Part shown: positions 18,440 to 25,230 of the stretch, piece after piece
Position numbering within the stretch: the first letter of the stretch is position 1
How the letters are laid out: each line of letters opens with the position of its first letter
From: Methylobacter sp.
GTDB taxonomy: Bacteria; Pseudomonadota; Gammaproteobacteria; Methylococcales; Methylomonadaceae
Direction of reading: 5' to 3'
DNA length: 64,000 nucleotides
Assembly: GCF_030680395.1 (NCBI RefSeq)
Contig: NZ_JAUXVR010000007.1
Span: forward strand, 1-64,000
Made by a program: the position numbers and the translations under genes
Notes under the pieces: model-generated
What the model was told of the DNA's origin: nothing
The model's input: the letters and a program-made list of their open reading frames with translations, nothing else
The model's database searches: none

Positions 18440-18912
18440 GATTTTTGTTTTGTCTGGGATTTAAGCCAGTCTTCGCATAGACCAATTAATTGGGAAATTT
18501 CCAGTTCTGTTGGCGGCGTTTTCCGATAAGGCCCGTCAGCCAGAAGTTGGCCGATACCTTCGCTGAACGGCAAGCCTTTTACCGAAGTATCGAGAAATTC
18601 CAGCCATTGCCGTCCGGTCAAACCGGCGGACCTAGTCCGGGGCGATACGCTGATCGCGACACGCCTGATCAGTATCGAAAGGTCGGATAATTTCTGAAGA
18701 CTATCCCGTGTTGCATCCTGTTTGATTCGGGCCAATATTTTGTTGGCGGTTTTAAGCGCGGTCTTGCGGGTCAATCTTTTATAAAGCCAGACCAGGAAAA
18801 TGATCAGCAACGGGATTGTTACCGCCAGAATCCACCAGCCGACAGCCGGAGGCCACCAGCCGATGGCTTCGGGTTCGTGAATATCTTTTAAATCAAGAAG
18901 AGTTGGATTCAT
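18436..18912 (-). CDS. DUF4381 membrane protein of the moxR-bat operon
   Basis: 158 residues. Family features: N-terminal LLDLKDIHEPEAIGWWPPAVGWW leading into one transmembrane helix (ILAVTIPLLIIFLVWLY), then a helical cytoplasmic domain with RSAGLTGRQWLEFLD. DUF4381 genes almost always sit between the DUF58 and batA genes in MoxR operons, as here. Its biochemical function is unknown. The stop abuts a four-base overlap with batA. Confidence 0.85.
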   Translation of the reverse strand: MNPTLLDLKDIHEPEAIGWWPPAVGWWILAVTIPLLIIFLVWLYKRLTRKTALKTANKILARIKQDATRDSLQKLSDLSILIRRVAISVSPRTRSAGLTGRQWLEFLDTSVKGLPFSEGIGQLLADGPYRKTPPTELEISQLIGLCEDWLKSQTKQKS

Positions 18913-19887
18913 TTATCTTAAACGTTGTATCGGATCGTCTGTCGTACTGCATTGAATAAATGCCAGATTCATTTTTTTGGCTATCTGCTCCAGCTGATGC
19001 AGTCGCTGGGTGAAGTGTTGTTGATATTTTAATAGCCGTTGCCGGTCACCGGTATCGATAACCACATCCCGTTTATCGTCGATCGCCGCGCCTGTTCCCG
19101 GCCGGCTTGCGGCATACACACCATCCTTGGCGATAAATCGATATCGGCCTTTTTCCGGCAAATGGCTTTCCAGCGGGTCATAAACAAAAATCAGCACCAC
19201 CTCGCAATGTCGCGACAGCTTTGCCAGATACGATTCAACCTGATCATTAATGCCGCGAAAATCGCTGATAATATAAACCAAACTGCCGGGGCGGGCGTGT
19301 TGCATCAGCCTTGCCAACACATGTTCCAACGTAATCGTTGCTTGATCAAGACGATTATAATCATCTTGATTACTGATTGCGTTTAAAAACCGCAGCACGG
19401 CATGTTTGCCGTTTTGCGGTTTCAATTCACGGCAGACACTACCTGTAAATATCTGCCCGCCAATTCTGTCGCCATGATGTTGGGCTGCCCACGCCAACAA
19501 TCCGGCAAGTTTAGCGGCCAGTACCGATTTAAAAACGCCCCGTGTGGCAAAATGCATGGCAGGGCGGTTATCCACAGAAATAAATACCGGTCTTTCACGT
19601 TCCTCGCGAAACACCTTGGTATGAGTTTCACCGGTACGTGCCGTAACCCGCCAATCAATACTGCGTATGTCATCGCCCGGTTGATAACCTCTGGCTTCTT
19701 CAAACTCCATGCCGCGGCCTTTGAATCGGGATACATAGCCGCCGCTTTGCCCGGAACGTATGGCTGAATGTTTCAGGTTTAACCCGGCGGCCGGTCTCGC
19801 CAGATCGACCAGGGTCTTTAATGACACTGAAATTAATTCGCTGGCAGAGACGTTAGCCGGATCAGCTTGCTTAATAAAAGACATCAA
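18913..19887 (-). CDS. DUF58 domain protein of the moxR-bat operon
   Basis: 324 residues. The DUF58 core is plain: SRFKGRGMEFEEARGYQPGD, then RSIDWRVTARTGETHTKVF and the VWA-like SVDNRPAMHFATRG. DUF58 proteins are soluble partners of MoxR AAA ATPases, thought to help assemble or activate other proteins. The start overlaps the moxR stop by four bases, and the next gene starts right after its stop. Met1 and Met2 are both possible starts. Confidence 0.92.
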   Translation of the reverse strand: MMSFIKQADPANVSASELISVSLKTLVDLARPAAGLNLKHSAIRSGQSGGYVSRFKGRGMEFEEARGYQPGDDIRSIDWRVTARTGETHTKVFREERERPVFISVDNRPAMHFATRGVFKSVLAAKLAGLLAWAAQHHGDRIGGQIFTGSVCRELKPQNGKHAVLRFLNAISNQDDYNRLDQATITLEHVLARLMQHARPGSLVYIISDFRGINDQVESYLAKLSRHCEVVLIFVYDPLESHLPEKGRYRFIAKDGVYAASRPGTGAAIDDKRDVVIDTGDRQRLLKYQQHFTQRLHQLEQIAKKMNLAFIQCSTTDDPIQRLR

Positions 19888-20876
19888 GGCACAGCAACTC
19901 TGGCAATAAGTTCTTTAATAAAATGATCGGTAGTGATGCCTTCCGCTTCGGCTTCGTAAGACAATATCAAGCGATGCCGCAATACGTCAAAAGCCATATC
20001 CTGAATATCTTCCGGACTGACAAAATCGCGTTGCGCTAACCAGGCTTTGGCTCTGGAACAGCGATCCAGCGCTATACTGGCTCTCGGACTTGCACCATAT
20101 TGCAGCCATGCCGCCAGATCCTGTCCGTAAGCAGCAGGATTACGGGTAGCCAAAATAATTTGCAACAAATAGTTTTCAAGACTTTCCGCCATGTGCAAAT
20201 CCAGTACTTCATTGCGCGCGGCAAACAGGGTCTTTTGCTCAATCGGCTCGTATTGGTTACCTGCTTTTATCGAGCCGGAACGGGCTTCTTCTCTGGCCAA
20301 ATGCAAAATGCTTTTTTCATGTTCCGCTTTTGGGTAATCGATTTTTACATGCAGTAAAAATCGATCCAGCTGCGCTTCCGGCAACGGATAAGTGCCTTCC
20401 TGCTCGATAGGGTTTTGCGTTGCCATGACCATGAATAATTTTGGCAACGGATAAGTCGCCTGACCTACGGTTATTTGCCGCTCGGCCATAGCTTCCAATA
20501 AAGCTGCCTGCACTTTCGCCGGCGACCGGTTGATTTCATCGGCCAGGATCAGGTTATGAAACAACGGCCCTTTCTGGAATTCAAAAGTGCCTTGCTGGGG
20601 ACGGTAAATTTCAGTGCCGGTCAAATCGGCGGGCAATAAATCGGGAGTGAACTGCACCCGATGAAAATCGCCTTGTATGCCTTTGCTTAATACATTGATC
20701 GCTCGGGTCTTGGCAAGACCGGGAGCCCCTTCAACCAGGATATGACCATCAGCCAACAAACCGATCAGCATCCGCTCAACCAGCACATCCTGCCCGATAA
20801 TCTCCTGATTAATATAGTTTTTCAACCGCATTAATGCCGGTTGAGCGGTGGTTTTATTGCCGTTTTTTTCTAACAT
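19884..20876 (-). CDS. moxR: MoxR family AAA+ ATPase
   Basis: About 330 residues from the ATG at 20876 (MLEKNGNKTTAQPALMRL); the frame extends to a GTG at 20912. Walker A EGAPGLAKTRAI, Walker B LILADEINRSPAKVQAALLEAM, sensor 1 MATQNPIEQEGTYPLPEAQLDRF and an arginine finger region ASPRASIAL are all present. MoxR ATPases act as chaperones, for example in loading metals or assembling complexes. It is the first gene of the moxR-DUF58-DUF4381-batA-batB/C-batD operon. Its upstream region holds DnaA boxes. Confidence 0.93.
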   Translation of the reverse strand: MLEKNGNKTTAQPALMRLKNYINQEIIGQDVLVERMLIGLLADGHILVEGAPGLAKTRAINVLSKGIQGDFHRVQFTPDLLPADLTGTEIYRPQQGTFEFQKGPLFHNLILADEINRSPAKVQAALLEAMAERQITVGQATYPLPKLFMVMATQNPIEQEGTYPLPEAQLDRFLLHVKIDYPKAEHEKSILHLAREEARSGSIKAGNQYEPIEQKTLFAARNEVLDLHMAESLENYLLQIILATRNPAAYGQDLAAWLQYGASPRASIALDRCSRAKAWLAQRDFVSPEDIQDMAFDVLRHRLILSYEAEAEGITTDHFIKELIARVAVP

Positions 20877-21342
20877 AGTTGTTCTGACATGATGGTGTTT
20901 AGTCTTAAACACGGTACGAAAGCCTCACACATTAAGCGTCAGGCAGGTTTTATTTAACAAATATATTGTCTGCAAATCATCTTTTCAATGAAAGATTACC
21001 TATTTTATACAGTTATGGCTCAAGGCAACATAGAGTAAACCTGTTAAGTAATTCTTAATAAGTTGTGGATGAAGATGTGGATAACGTTGAGGCTTTAGTT
21101 ATCCACAGTCCATACACAAGATCAGGATAATCTTAACTGCATTTTACCATGTTATTCAAGTATCTGATTTTATATGTAAATAAACACTTATCAACAGGTT
21201 TACGCTTAGCTAATAGTAATAATAGGTTTTTAATATCTCTAATTTGTTATTATTATTCCGAACAAAAAAATCTGCCCTAGCCCCAATCACCTATACTCTT
21301 TGCTAACTGTTTATATTTGCGCTGGAGCAACCGAGGAAAAAA
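20877..21342. other. origin-like region: four DnaA boxes plus DnaA-trio-like tract
   Basis: No gene in 466 bases. DnaA boxes (consensus TTATCCACA): 21064-21072 reverse, one mismatch; 21076-21084 reverse, perfect; 21099-21107 forward, perfect; 21188-21196 forward TTATCAACA, one mismatch. Eighteen bases after the last box lies TAGTAATAATAG (21214-21225), then AT-rich sequence to about 21260. The pattern CAACAGGTT-N7-AGCTA-N-TAGTAATAATAG recurs with identical spacing at 44883-44916 before dnaN. This is the layout of a basal unwinding module (DnaA box, then TAG/TAA trios). Origin part, DnaA-titration site or old duplication cannot be decided here. The moxR and DUF4124 promoters must also lie here. 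Confidence 0.7.
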
Positions 21343-21915
21343 ATGAGAATTACACTGCTTATTTTAGGGAGCCTTTTTTCTACCGGTACTGTTGCCGGTA
21401 TTTACAAATGCACCGACATTAATGGCAAGACGGATTACCAATCAAAACCTTGTGACTTGGGACATAAGACCGTGCAAATTAATGTTAAATCAGGACGCTC
21501 TACCGAACTGGACCAGGAAAAACAAAAACAGGATTTAGCAAAAAAAGAACAGGATGAAAATCTTGAGAAAGAACAGATACTGAAAAAACAGGCTCAGTTA
21601 AAACAAGATGCAATGAGTGAAAGCGCAAAAAACCAGTTTCTTATTAAAAATAATCCGGAGAAGTTTTCAGCATTTTCTATCCCGCCTTATGTTCTTGACC
21701 AATTACCGGAATTGGTCAAAGAGCATCAAACCAGACTTCCCGACATTGAACGTTTAAGAAGGCAAGCCGCAGAAAAAGCATTGGCTTCAGGTCAATGCAC
21801 TCGTGTCGAAGCATCTGAATTACATAGTAAAAGCACCAAGAAGACGTTAGTCTTTTCAGTCAGTTGCAGCAGCGGGGAAAATTTCTATTTTACCGAACAG
21901 GAATTAGCCAAATAA
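21343..21915 (+). CDS. DUF4124 domain secreted protein
   Basis: 190 residues. A signal peptide (MRITLLILGSLFSTGTVAG) is followed by the DUF4124 motif IYKCTDINGKTDYQSKPCD with its two Cys. The middle (about 60-100) is a charged K/E/Q helix, probably coiled coil, and a C-terminal pair of Cys (GQCTRVE, FSVSCSS) may form a disulfide. DUF4124 proteins are common, mostly periplasmic and of unknown role. A good ribosome site (GAGG) precedes the ATG. An SDR gene follows after 8 bases, probably co-transcribed. Confidence 0.85.
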   Translation: MRITLLILGSLFSTGTVAGIYKCTDINGKTDYQSKPCDLGHKTVQINVKSGRSTELDQEKQKQDLAKKEQDENLEKEQILKKQAQLKQDAMSESAKNQFLIKNNPEKFSAFSIPPYVLDQLPELVKEHQTRLPDIERLRRQAAEKALASGQCTRVEASELHSKSTKKTLVFSVSCSSGENFYFTEQELAK

Positions 21916-21923
21916 TTGCCTAA

Positions 21924-22754
21924 ATGAATTCATCAAAAACCATATTAATCACAGGCTGCTCTACCGGCATTGGCTACACCACAGCCGTTGAATTAAAAAA
22001 ACGCGGGCATAACGTTATTGCCACGGCAAGAAAACAGGACGATGTATTGCGGTTGCAAGAGGAAGGCTTTAGCGCAATCCAACTGGATTTAGCCGACAGC
22101 AACAACATTCAACAAGCGGTCAGTTCGGCAATTAAACTAACCGACGGAAAAATCGATGCACTGTTTAACAATGGCGCTTTCGGTCAGCCCGGCGCGGTTG
22201 AGGATTTATCCCGCGATGTACTCAGGTTTCAGTTTGAAACCAATCTGTTTGGCACTCATGAACTGACCAACCTGATCATACCCTTGATGCGAAAACAGGG
22301 GCATGGACGGATTATCTATAACAGTTCAATATTGGGACTCGTCGCCATGACTTATCGGGGAGCTTATAATGCCAGCAAGTTTGCACTGGAAGGTTTGGCT
22401 GATACCTTACGGCTTGAGCTTTACGGCACTAATATTCATATTTCGTTGATTGAACCCGGGCCGATCCTAAGCAACTTTAGAGCAAACGCTTTTGCCCTGT
22501 ACAAGAAAAATATAGACCCGTCTCACAGCCACCATAAAGACACCTATAAAGCCATGGAAGCGCGCTTACAAAAAGAAGGCGCGGCCGTTCCGTTTACCCT
22601 GCCGGCTTTTGCCGTTACCGAAAAAGTTATCCACGCGCTGGAAGCCAGACAACCTAGAATGCGATATTACGTCACCTTTCCAACCTATCTATTTGCCTTT
22701 CTTAAACGTATACTGCCTATGTCCTGGCTGGACGCTTTACTCAGAAAGGTTTAA
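21924..22754 (+). CDS. short-chain dehydrogenase/reductase (classical SDR)
   Basis: 276 residues. The cofactor motif TGCSTGIGY, the NNGA-type motif (LFNNGAFGQPG), catalytic Ser (YNSSILG) and Y-x3-K (YNASK) are all present. The Arg in ATARKQDD suggests NADP(H), not NAD(H). The C-terminal part (YYVTFPTYLFAFLKRILP) is hydrophobic and may touch the membrane. E. coli YbbO has a similar build. The substrate is unknown. It is followed after two bases by a small zinc-ribbon gene. Confidence 0.9.
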   Translation: MNSSKTILITGCSTGIGYTTAVELKKRGHNVIATARKQDDVLRLQEEGFSAIQLDLADSNNIQQAVSSAIKLTDGKIDALFNNGAFGQPGAVEDLSRDVLRFQFETNLFGTHELTNLIIPLMRKQGHGRIIYNSSILGLVAMTYRGAYNASKFALEGLADTLRLELYGTNIHISLIEPGPILSNFRANAFALYKKNIDPSHSHHKDTYKAMEARLQKEGAAVPFTLPAFAVTEKVIHALEARQPRMRYYVTFPTYLFAFLKRILPMSWLDALLRKV

Positions 22755-22756
22755 TC

Positions 22757-22948
22757 ATGCACGAGCTGGATGAAATTATTATCGTCTGCCCCTATTGCGA
22801 CGAATCCCTGGACGTATTGGTGGATACGAGTTCCGGGCCGCAGCAATATTACGAAGACTGTGCGGTTTGCTGTGCACCGATTTTATTTATCTTATCCGAA
22901 GATGATTCCGGGGAAATGGTTATCGATGTTAAAAGAGATGACGAATAA
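22757..22948 (+). CDS. CPXCG-motif small cysteine-rich protein
   Basis: 63 residues. Two Cys pairs, CPYCDESL near the N-terminus and CAVCCAPI near residue 35, fit a small zinc ribbon; the rest is acidic. Family members are annotated as CPXCG motif-containing cysteine-rich proteins with no known function. It is the last gene of the DUF4124-SDR cluster. Confidence 0.82.
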   Translation: MHELDEIIIVCPYCDESLDVLVDTSSGPQQYYEDCAVCCAPILFILSEDDSGEMVIDVKRDDE

Positions 22949-23384
22949 GTCCGCGCTCTTTAAATTCTAGTTCCATCTTATTGGCAAGTCATATGCTTTT
23001 GCAAAATCTTACAACCATTGTTTTATAATGGATTTTGATAATTCAAAACGAGCGTATTTTCATGCCACTTTGAGAAAAGGCGTGGCGACTTATTGCTCGG
23101 GTTGTAACTTTAAATAGAGGTATTGCGTGAAAGGCAGCCAATAAACAATAACGCTGATCATTGGTTGGAAAATATGAGGCATCAGCAATTATCATAAATC
23201 TTACTGTGGAGCTTGTAGAGGGTATAGCACGCTGCCACTTGCATGGGCATCATTCGGAATGACGACATCACTGCCTGTCTGCCGACACATTCGCGCAAAA
23301 TGCCGGGCAACGAAAAATGTTGTTAACCTACTTAACTATCAGAATTGAAATTGAGTGTGTAGCATTTCTAGGCGTAGAAAATAA
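22949..23384. other. intergenic region without recognised genes
   Basis: About 436 bases between a plus-strand small gene and the terminator of a minus-strand gene. No ORF with a ribosome site, tRNA or strong hairpin was recognised. AAAAGGCGTGGCG and TGCCACTT near 23070 give a weak pairing. It could hold a small RNA, but nothing in the sequence demands one. Confidence 0.35.
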
Positions 23385-23418
23385 AAAAGGGGGGATTGGC
23401 TCACCAATCCCCCCTTTT
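23385..23418 (-). terminator. Rho-independent terminator of the minus-strand helical protein gene
   Basis: A perfect 15-base stem (AAAAGGGGGGATTGG at 23385-23399 with its complement at 23404-23418) and a four-base loop. Read on the minus strand it ends in a run of T. It lies 18 bases past the stop of the gene at 23437, and may work in both directions. Confidence 0.9.
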
Positions 23419-23436
23419 ATTAAATCTTAAAGAGCC

Positions 23437-23847
23437 TTAGAAGCTAAGGTATATTTTTTTAAGCTCTTTAAACTTTTCAACAGCCGAAGTCATTGAGGCT
23501 TTTGATGCTGTAAGATCACCTTTGATTAAAGCCCCGCGAGCATCTTTAAGAAAACCGTTTGCTCTTTCCTTTTCTCTATTAACTGTAGCGCTCTCAATAT
23601 GATTTAGTGCTTGTTTTGCTTCTTTCATTAGCTCTAAAACAGCATCGTTATTTGCGCCAGGAGTCAATGCTTGCAAAGCGGCGTCAGCTGCTTCAGCTGC
23701 TGCTATTGCTTCATCAAATGCAGCCTTAACACCTTCTGGTGATTGGTTTTCTATTTTGCCTGCTGGCTTTGCCATCGCAGTAGGAGCGGCTGCAAGAAAC
23801 GCAGTACCAATAAATAAAGCGATTACTAATTTTTTCAATAAAGTCAT
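23437..23847 (-). CDS. small periplasmic helical protein, paralogue of the gene at 24173
   Basis: 136 residues. A signal peptide (LLKKLVIALFIGTAFLAAA, cut near TAMA) is followed by an almost wholly alpha-helical, Ala/Lys/Glu-rich domain without Cys. Residues about 70-136 align with the C-terminal half of the divergent gene 325 bases away: ELMKEAKQALNHIES / RANGFLKDARGAL / FKELKKI against DLIKDALDASKEINA / RANNKLKSAKTHA / FEALKGL. The two are paralogues. The helical bundle recalls small metal-binding or stress periplasmic proteins, but no metal-ligand pattern is visible and function is unknown. Confidence 0.8.
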   Translation of the reverse strand: MTLLKKLVIALFIGTAFLAAAPTAMAKPAGKIENQSPEGVKAAFDEAIAAAEAADAALQALTPGANNDAVLELMKEAKQALNHIESATVNREKERANGFLKDARGALIKGDLTASKASMTSAVEKFKELKKIYLSF

Positions 23848-23968
23848 TAAACTTTTTCCTCATGGAAGTAATTTTGATGTTTATGCGTAATAAACCAGAT
23901 ACACATTGTATCGCATTCTAGCACGGGCCTAGAAAAATTACTTTAATTAACGAAGACATCTATGTGCT

Positions 23969-24017
23969 AAAAAGTTAGATTGAATTATGTTTTCGACATA
24001 ATTCAATCTAACTTTTT
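23969..24017. repeat. perfect 21-base inverted repeat between divergent paralogues
   Basis: The left arm (23969-23989, beginning AAAAAGTTAGATTG) is exactly complementary to the right arm (23997-24017, ending CAATCTAACTTTTT) around a 7-base loop, with an A-run on one side and a T-run on the other. It is a textbook bidirectional terminator shape, yet lies between two genes that diverge. It may end a short untranslated RNA or be an operator or mobile palindrome. The flanking 23848-23968 and 24018-24172 is AT-rich and without ORFs. Confidence 0.85.
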
Positions 24018-24172
24018 ATTCAACAATTAAACCTTGCTAAAAACACTCTTCCACATCTGGTTGAATAGTTTCAAAATGTGTTAAAATTATTTCCGGTATC
24101 TGGCTATTATCATTCAATAGTTACACAGCCAATTTAATTAAAAATTAACAACAACTTGAGGACGAGTGCAAT

Positions 24173-24559
24173 ATGAAAATCTTAAAAAAAATCTTACTAT
24201 CTTTATTAATTGCAGCTTCTATGGGTGCTGTTTCAACTTCAGTTCTGGCTGAAACTGATAAAGGTAGAGTGACATATGCTCCTGCTGATGCAATTGACAT
24301 AGTATCCGGTAAAATTAAATTAGCTCTGGATGCTGTAACTAGTGGTGCAGAAGGGGAAAAAGTTGCTGATCTTATCAAAGATGCATTGGACGCAAGCAAA
24401 GAAATCAACGCTAATGATAAAGTTGATATGGCGCGCTCAAGAGCTAATAACAAACTGAAATCTGCCAAAACTCATGCTAAAGAAGCAGCTTTACAAGAAG
24501 CTGAACAAGAACTAAGAGAAGCAGCTAAAATGTTTGAAGCTTTGAAAGGTTTAATCTAA
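24173..24559 (+). CDS. small periplasmic helical protein, paralogue of the gene at 23437
   Basis: 128 residues. A signal peptide (MKILKKILLSLLIAASMGA, cut near VLAE) precedes an all-helical domain rich in Ala, Lys, Glu and Asp, with no Cys or His clusters. It shares RANNKLKSAK and FEALKGL with the divergent neighbour's RANGFLKDAR and FKELKKI. A clear terminator follows. Own strong terminators on both genes suggest high, separate expression. Function unknown. Confidence 0.8.
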   Translation: MKILKKILLSLLIAASMGAVSTSVLAETDKGRVTYAPADAIDIVSGKIKLALDAVTSGAEGEKVADLIKDALDASKEINANDKVDMARSRANNKLKSAKTHAKEAALQEAEQELREAAKMFEALKGLI

Positions 24560-24568
24560 TATCGATTT

Positions 24569-24606
24569 AACCCTATCAAGATACCATCCTGTTTCCTGAT
24601 AGGGTT
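24569..24606 (+). terminator. Rho-independent terminator
   Basis: Stem AACCCTATCA (24569-24578) with TGATAGGGTT (24597-24606), followed by TT, starting 10 bases after the stop of the small helical protein gene. Confidence 0.82.
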
Positions 24607-24759
24607 TTAACTGCTACCAATTTGCTTGGCGGACACTGTTCGCAACTTCTGCATTACTCCCCTCCTTCTTTTTTATACAAACCCTGTTGCGCTTGCATCG
24701 CAAGCTTTTCTATTTACAAATCCGATCTCAAGTTTGCCAATCAAAGGTCTATAAAGCTA

Positions 24760-25209
24760 TTAGACTTGGCTGTTAAAACGGTATTGCTCTGATGCCAACA
24801 GAAAAGTGACCAATCCTTTGTCAGTGTTAAGAATGTGATTGATTAGCCAGCTGTTGAGGAAGGAAAGCAAATCTTCCCGCGAAATTAAAATTCCAGTTTT
24901 AATATCATTATGCACGGCGACTACCTTGGCTGAAAAACTGCGGTGCTGCCGGATGTGAGTGTCAGCATCCTCAATGTTATCCTCGATGTAGTCGTATTTC
25001 TGCATCAAGCCTTCTTCGGTTTCAAAGTGGTACAGTGCGTAGCTGAGCAAATTACGGGTAATTTCTTCCATGAATTTGGCGTTATTATTAGTGGTCAGCT
25101 TGATATTGGCCTCATTAAAAAGGTTGACGAGAATTTGATGTTGCTCGTCGATTTTACCAATTCCGGTGACCAGCTTGTCATTCCATACGATAAGATCGTA
25201 ATCGGCCAT
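24760..25209 (-). CDS. bacteriohemerythrin
   Basis: 149 residues. The di-iron ligands of hemerythrin are in place: His in IDEQHQILV, HFETEE, the HxxxH of DTHIRQHRSF, and HILNTDKG. The N-terminal IVWNDKLVTGIGKIDEQH is typical. These proteins bind O2 reversibly and, in methanotrophs, have been proposed to carry O2 to methane monooxygenase; others sense or store O2. The gene is 21 bases downstream of the PAS-GGDEF-EAL-CZB gene on the same strand, which makes a link to O2-related signalling plausible. Confidence 0.93.
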   Translation of the reverse strand: MADYDLIVWNDKLVTGIGKIDEQHQILVNLFNEANIKLTTNNNAKFMEEITRNLLSYALYHFETEEGLMQKYDYIEDNIEDADTHIRQHRSFSAKVVAVHNDIKTGILISREDLLSFLNSWLINHILNTDKGLVTFLLASEQYRFNSQV

Positions 25210-25230
25210 ATCTACTTTCCTTATGGTTTG

